DNA of 64,000 bases from Streptomyces sp. NBC_01408. GTDB taxonomy: Bacteria; Actinomycetota; Actinomycetes; Streptomycetales; Streptomycetaceae. Made by a program: the position numbers and the translations under genes. The notes below the pieces were generated by a model. The model ran no database searches, was not told the origin of the DNA, and worked only from the letters and a program-made list of their open reading frames with translations. The stretch is taken from assembly GCF_026340255.1 (NCBI RefSeq), contig NZ_JAPEPJ010000001.1, positions 3,217,001-3,281,000 on the forward strand, written 5' to 3'. Shown here one piece after another: positions 62,331 to 64,000 of the stretch (its first letter is position 1; each line of letters opens with the position of its first letter).

Positions 62331-62544
62331 CTACTTGATGAAAGCGTTCGCCACGATGATGGCCAGGCCGATCGTGGCGTCCGCCAGGCCGATCAGCAGG
62401 GCGGAGCGCAGCCGGTAGCCCACCCGCAGCCGCCGTCACGAGCACCCAGCTGGCGTCGTAGAAGGGGGTGTACTCCCCGCCCTTCTGGTCCAGGGCGGCG
62501 AGCAGTCCACTGGCCAGGACCGTCCCGTAGACCCCGCCGAACAT
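62331..62544 (-). pseudogene. Decayed integral membrane protein gene
   Basis: The start frame (from ATG 62544) reads MFGGVYGTVLASGLLAALD and SWVLVTAAAG; the end is in another frame, where SALLIGLADATIGLAIIVAN and NAFIK lead to a stop at 62331. Both parts resemble the two ends of a longer Streptomyces multi-pass membrane protein, and the middle (over 60 codons) is missing. A deletion with frameshift is therefore likely. Confidence 0.6.
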
Positions 62545-62580
62545 CCAGTCGGCACCGCGCCGGGGCCGCCGGAGGCCGCG

Positions 62581-62952
62581 TCAGCCCTTGCGGGACAGCG
62601 CCTCGCGGACGGCCTCCTCGGAGCGGGCGACCACGGCCGTGCCGTCCTCGGCGGTGATGATCGGGCGCTGGATGAGCTTCGGGTGCGCGGCCAGGTGGGC
62701 GATCCAGCGCTCCCGCGCCGCCTCGGTCTCCTCGCGCGGCAGCTCCCGTACCCCGGTCTCCCGGGCCAGCGGGTCCGAGGTGCGCGTGATGTCCCAGGGC
62801 TCCAGCCCGAGCCGCCCGAGCACCTCGCGGATCTCCTCCTCGGAGGGCACGTCCTCCAGGTAGCGGCGCACAGTGTACTCGGCACCCTCGGCGTCCAGCA
62901 GGGTCAGCGCGCTGCGGCACTTGGAACAGGCGGGGTTGATCCAGATCTCCAT
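62581..62952 (-). CDS. ArsC/Spx family reductase-like protein
   Basis: 123 residues. Thioredoxin-like fold with N-terminal IWINPACSKCRSAL (CxxC, with the first Cys in the arsenate reductase position), YLEDVPSEEEIREVL, and C-terminal LIQRPIITAEDGTAVVARSEE. Family members are arsenate reductases or Spx-like; a third Cys needed for glutaredoxin-linked catalysis is not seen. ATG 62952. Confidence 0.87.
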   Translation of the reverse strand: MEIWINPACSKCRSALTLLDAEGAEYTVRRYLEDVPSEEEIREVLGRLGLEPWDITRTSDPLARETGVRELPREETEAARERWIAHLAAHPKLIQRPIITAEDGTAVVARSEEAVREALSRKG

Positions 62953-62963
62953 GCGCCCCAGCC

Positions 62964-63128
62964 TAGGGCGTCTCTTTCGGATCTTGCCGGGCCCGCGTTG
63001 CCCGGCACCGCGCCTCGCCGCGTTGTCGGGGCTCCCGAGTACGTCCAGTACTCGGGAGCCCCTCCGTCTTGCGATGCACGGCACCGGACAACGCGGGCTC
63101 GACCGACAAGATCCGAAAGAGACGCCCT
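62964..63128. repeat. 165-bp palindromic MITE-like element (copy B)
   Basis: Left end TAGGGCGTCTCTTTCGGATC is mirrored by GATCCGAAAGAGACGCCC at the right. Interior arms GGGCCCGCGTTG and CAACGCGGGCTC, and a central CTCCCGAGTAC...GTACTCGGGAG hairpin, make the whole 165 bp an imperfect palindrome. Same length and internal consensus as copy A with different terminal sequences. Confidence 0.8.
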
Positions 63129-63222
63129 GGCCAGGCCCGTCTGGCCAGGGGCTTCTGTCAGTGGCCCCGGGTAAAATCGAGGGAGAACGACAGGACGCCA
63201 ACTACCGTTTGGGAGGCTGTAG

Positions 63223-63474
63223 ATGGCCACTGCCACCATCGTCCAGCAGGTCAAGAAGAAGCCACTGCCCGCGGGTCTGCCCCGCGAGTGGTACGAGAGC
63301 CACAACCGCCGCCTCAAGGCGATGCGGCTGGCCATATCCCTGCTCGACTCGGGGACGTACGACGCTCAGCGCGCCACCAACCGGAAGATCCGGACCATGG
63401 CCGTCCGGACGGCCATCCGCCGCCCGTCCAACGTCACCTGCAAGATGGTGCGCGCCTTCATCCGCGAGGCGTAG
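63223..63474 (+). CDS. Small conserved basic protein
   Basis: 83 residues, basic (MATATIVQQVKKKPLPAG ... RRPSNVTCKMVRAF), strong GGGAGG ribosome binding site. I recognise it as a Streptomyces small protein without known function. Confidence 0.75.
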   Translation: MATATIVQQVKKKPLPAGLPREWYESHNRRLKAMRLAISLLDSGTYDAQRATNRKIRTMAVRTAIRRPSNVTCKMVRAFIREA

Positions 63475-63495
63475 ACGAGTAAGCGGCCCGGTCCG

Positions 63496-64000
63496 TCAGC
63501 GCGGTACCTCCGGGAAGCCCGCCGGGGCTTCCCGGAGGCCCGGCGCGCCCGCGATCCCGTCCAGCGAGAGCAGCAGCAAGGCCACGTCGTCGCGCGGACC
63601 CCCGCCGGAGAAGGCCACCAGGTCCCGCCACACCGCCTCGACCAAACCCGCCGGGTCCCTCGACAGCACCGGCACCCGGGCGGCCAGCGGGTAGAAGTAC
63701 CCCGCCGCGTCCCGGGCCTCCGTCACCCCGTCGGTGTACAGCAGCAGCCGGTCCCCGGCCGCCAGCCGCACCTCGGCCACCGTGGACGGGGCCGGCCCCG
63801 GGAGGCCCAGGCCCAGCGGCGGACCCGGCTCCACCAGCACCTCCTCGACCTTGGTCCCGCGCAGCAGCAGGGCCGGCGGATGCCCGCACGAGACGATCCG
63901 TACGCGGTCCCGCCCGGGCGGGAACTCCAGCAGCACCGCCGTCACGAACAGCTCCGGCTGCCCGGCGGACCCGTCCGCCGAAGGCGCCGCGTCCGCCAGC
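63496..64000 (-). CDS. SpoIIE/PP2C-type phosphatase, C-terminal part
   Basis: The last 168 codons of a gene that begins beyond the right edge. Motifs: VSCGHPPALLL, LLLYTDGVTEARD, GGPRDDVALLLL (metal-binding Asp residues of the PP2C/RsbU-like domain). Such phosphatases control anti-anti-sigma factors. The upstream domain, possibly GAF or PAS, cannot be seen. Confidence 0.85.
   Translation of the reverse strand, partial: LADAAPSADGSAGQPELFVTAVLLEFPPGRDRVRIVSCGHPPALLLRGTKVEEVLVEPGPPLGLGLPGPAPSTVAEVRLAAGDRLLLYTDGVTEARDAAGYFYPLAARVPVLSRDPAGLVEAVWRDLVAFSGGGPRDDVALLLLSLDGIAGAPGLREAPAGFPEVPR

Noticed and set aside
1..64000. tRNA, rRNA or tmRNA genes
   Set aside because: I saw no cloverleaf with TTC-arm signature or rRNA sequence in gaps between genes, although a computational scan was not possible.

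Overview
This window is high-GC actinobacterial DNA (strong G/C at third codon positions, GTG/TTG starts, many 4-nt GTGA/ATGA overlaps) and is almost certainly a Streptomyces chromosome. From memory, the order glnA2 ... glnE ... malR/malEFG/aglA ... amylase/pullulanase ... glnII matches the nitrogen and maltose core region of S. coelicolor, so most of the window is vertically inherited core with small accessory islands.

Layout. 0-3.5 kb: a DUF998 membrane protein with an alpha/beta hydrolase, then a leftward DUF305/DUF3105/His-rich set that looks metal (copper) related. 3.7-11.3 kb: glnA2, a small alpha/beta-barrel protein, a secreted PIG-L deacetylase and glnE (GS adenylyltransferase). 11.3-18.4 kb: a SigE-type ECF sigma/anti-sigma-like pair, a TetR gene divergent from an amino-acid permease-amidohydrolase pair, and a lipoprotein. 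18.7-23.5 kb: an accessory patch with a WhiJ/AbaA-like regulatory set (HATPase, XRE, DUF397) extended by a HEAT-repeat gene. 23.5-33.4 kb: PAP2 protein and the maltose/maltodextrin locus malEFG, flanked on both sides by an aglA-malR pair, so both the alpha-glucosidase and the LacI-type repressor are duplicated. 33.6-38.6 kb: a five-gene set that I consider the most interesting part: a class III cyclase-like protein, a Crp/Fnr regulator with an apparently intact cyclic-nucleotide cassette, a STAND/NLR-like ATPase with a transmembrane segment, and a small protein that shares the ATPase's N-terminal motif. 39-46.8 kb: secreted alpha-amylase and a giant amylase-pullulanase fusion. 46.9-57.1 kb: ChW-repeat secreted protein, GNAT, hydrolase/ferredoxin-reductase/TetR operon, a degenerate-sigma membrane protein, tyrosine phosphatase, rhomboid-like protein, Met/His-rich membrane protein and PepSY protein. 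57.2-64 kb: glnRII-like regulator, glnII with a clear GlnR box, a stand-alone TnpB-like gene, an oxidoreductase, a decayed membrane gene, an ArsC/Spx-like protein, a small conserved protein and the 3' end of a SpoIIE/PP2C phosphatase.

How the genes work together. Nitrogen: glnA2, glnII, glnE and the glnRII-like gene form the nitrogen side. Alpha-glucan use: the secreted amylase and amylase-pullulanase depolymerise starch or glycogen, MalEFG imports maltodextrins, two AglA enzymes hydrolyse them, and two MalR-type repressors probably act on CTTGC/GCAAG operators that I can see in front of malE, inside the 5' end of the first aglA, and in front of the amylase. Two 165-bp palindromic elements of one repeat family, plus a short derivative, are scattered between genes.
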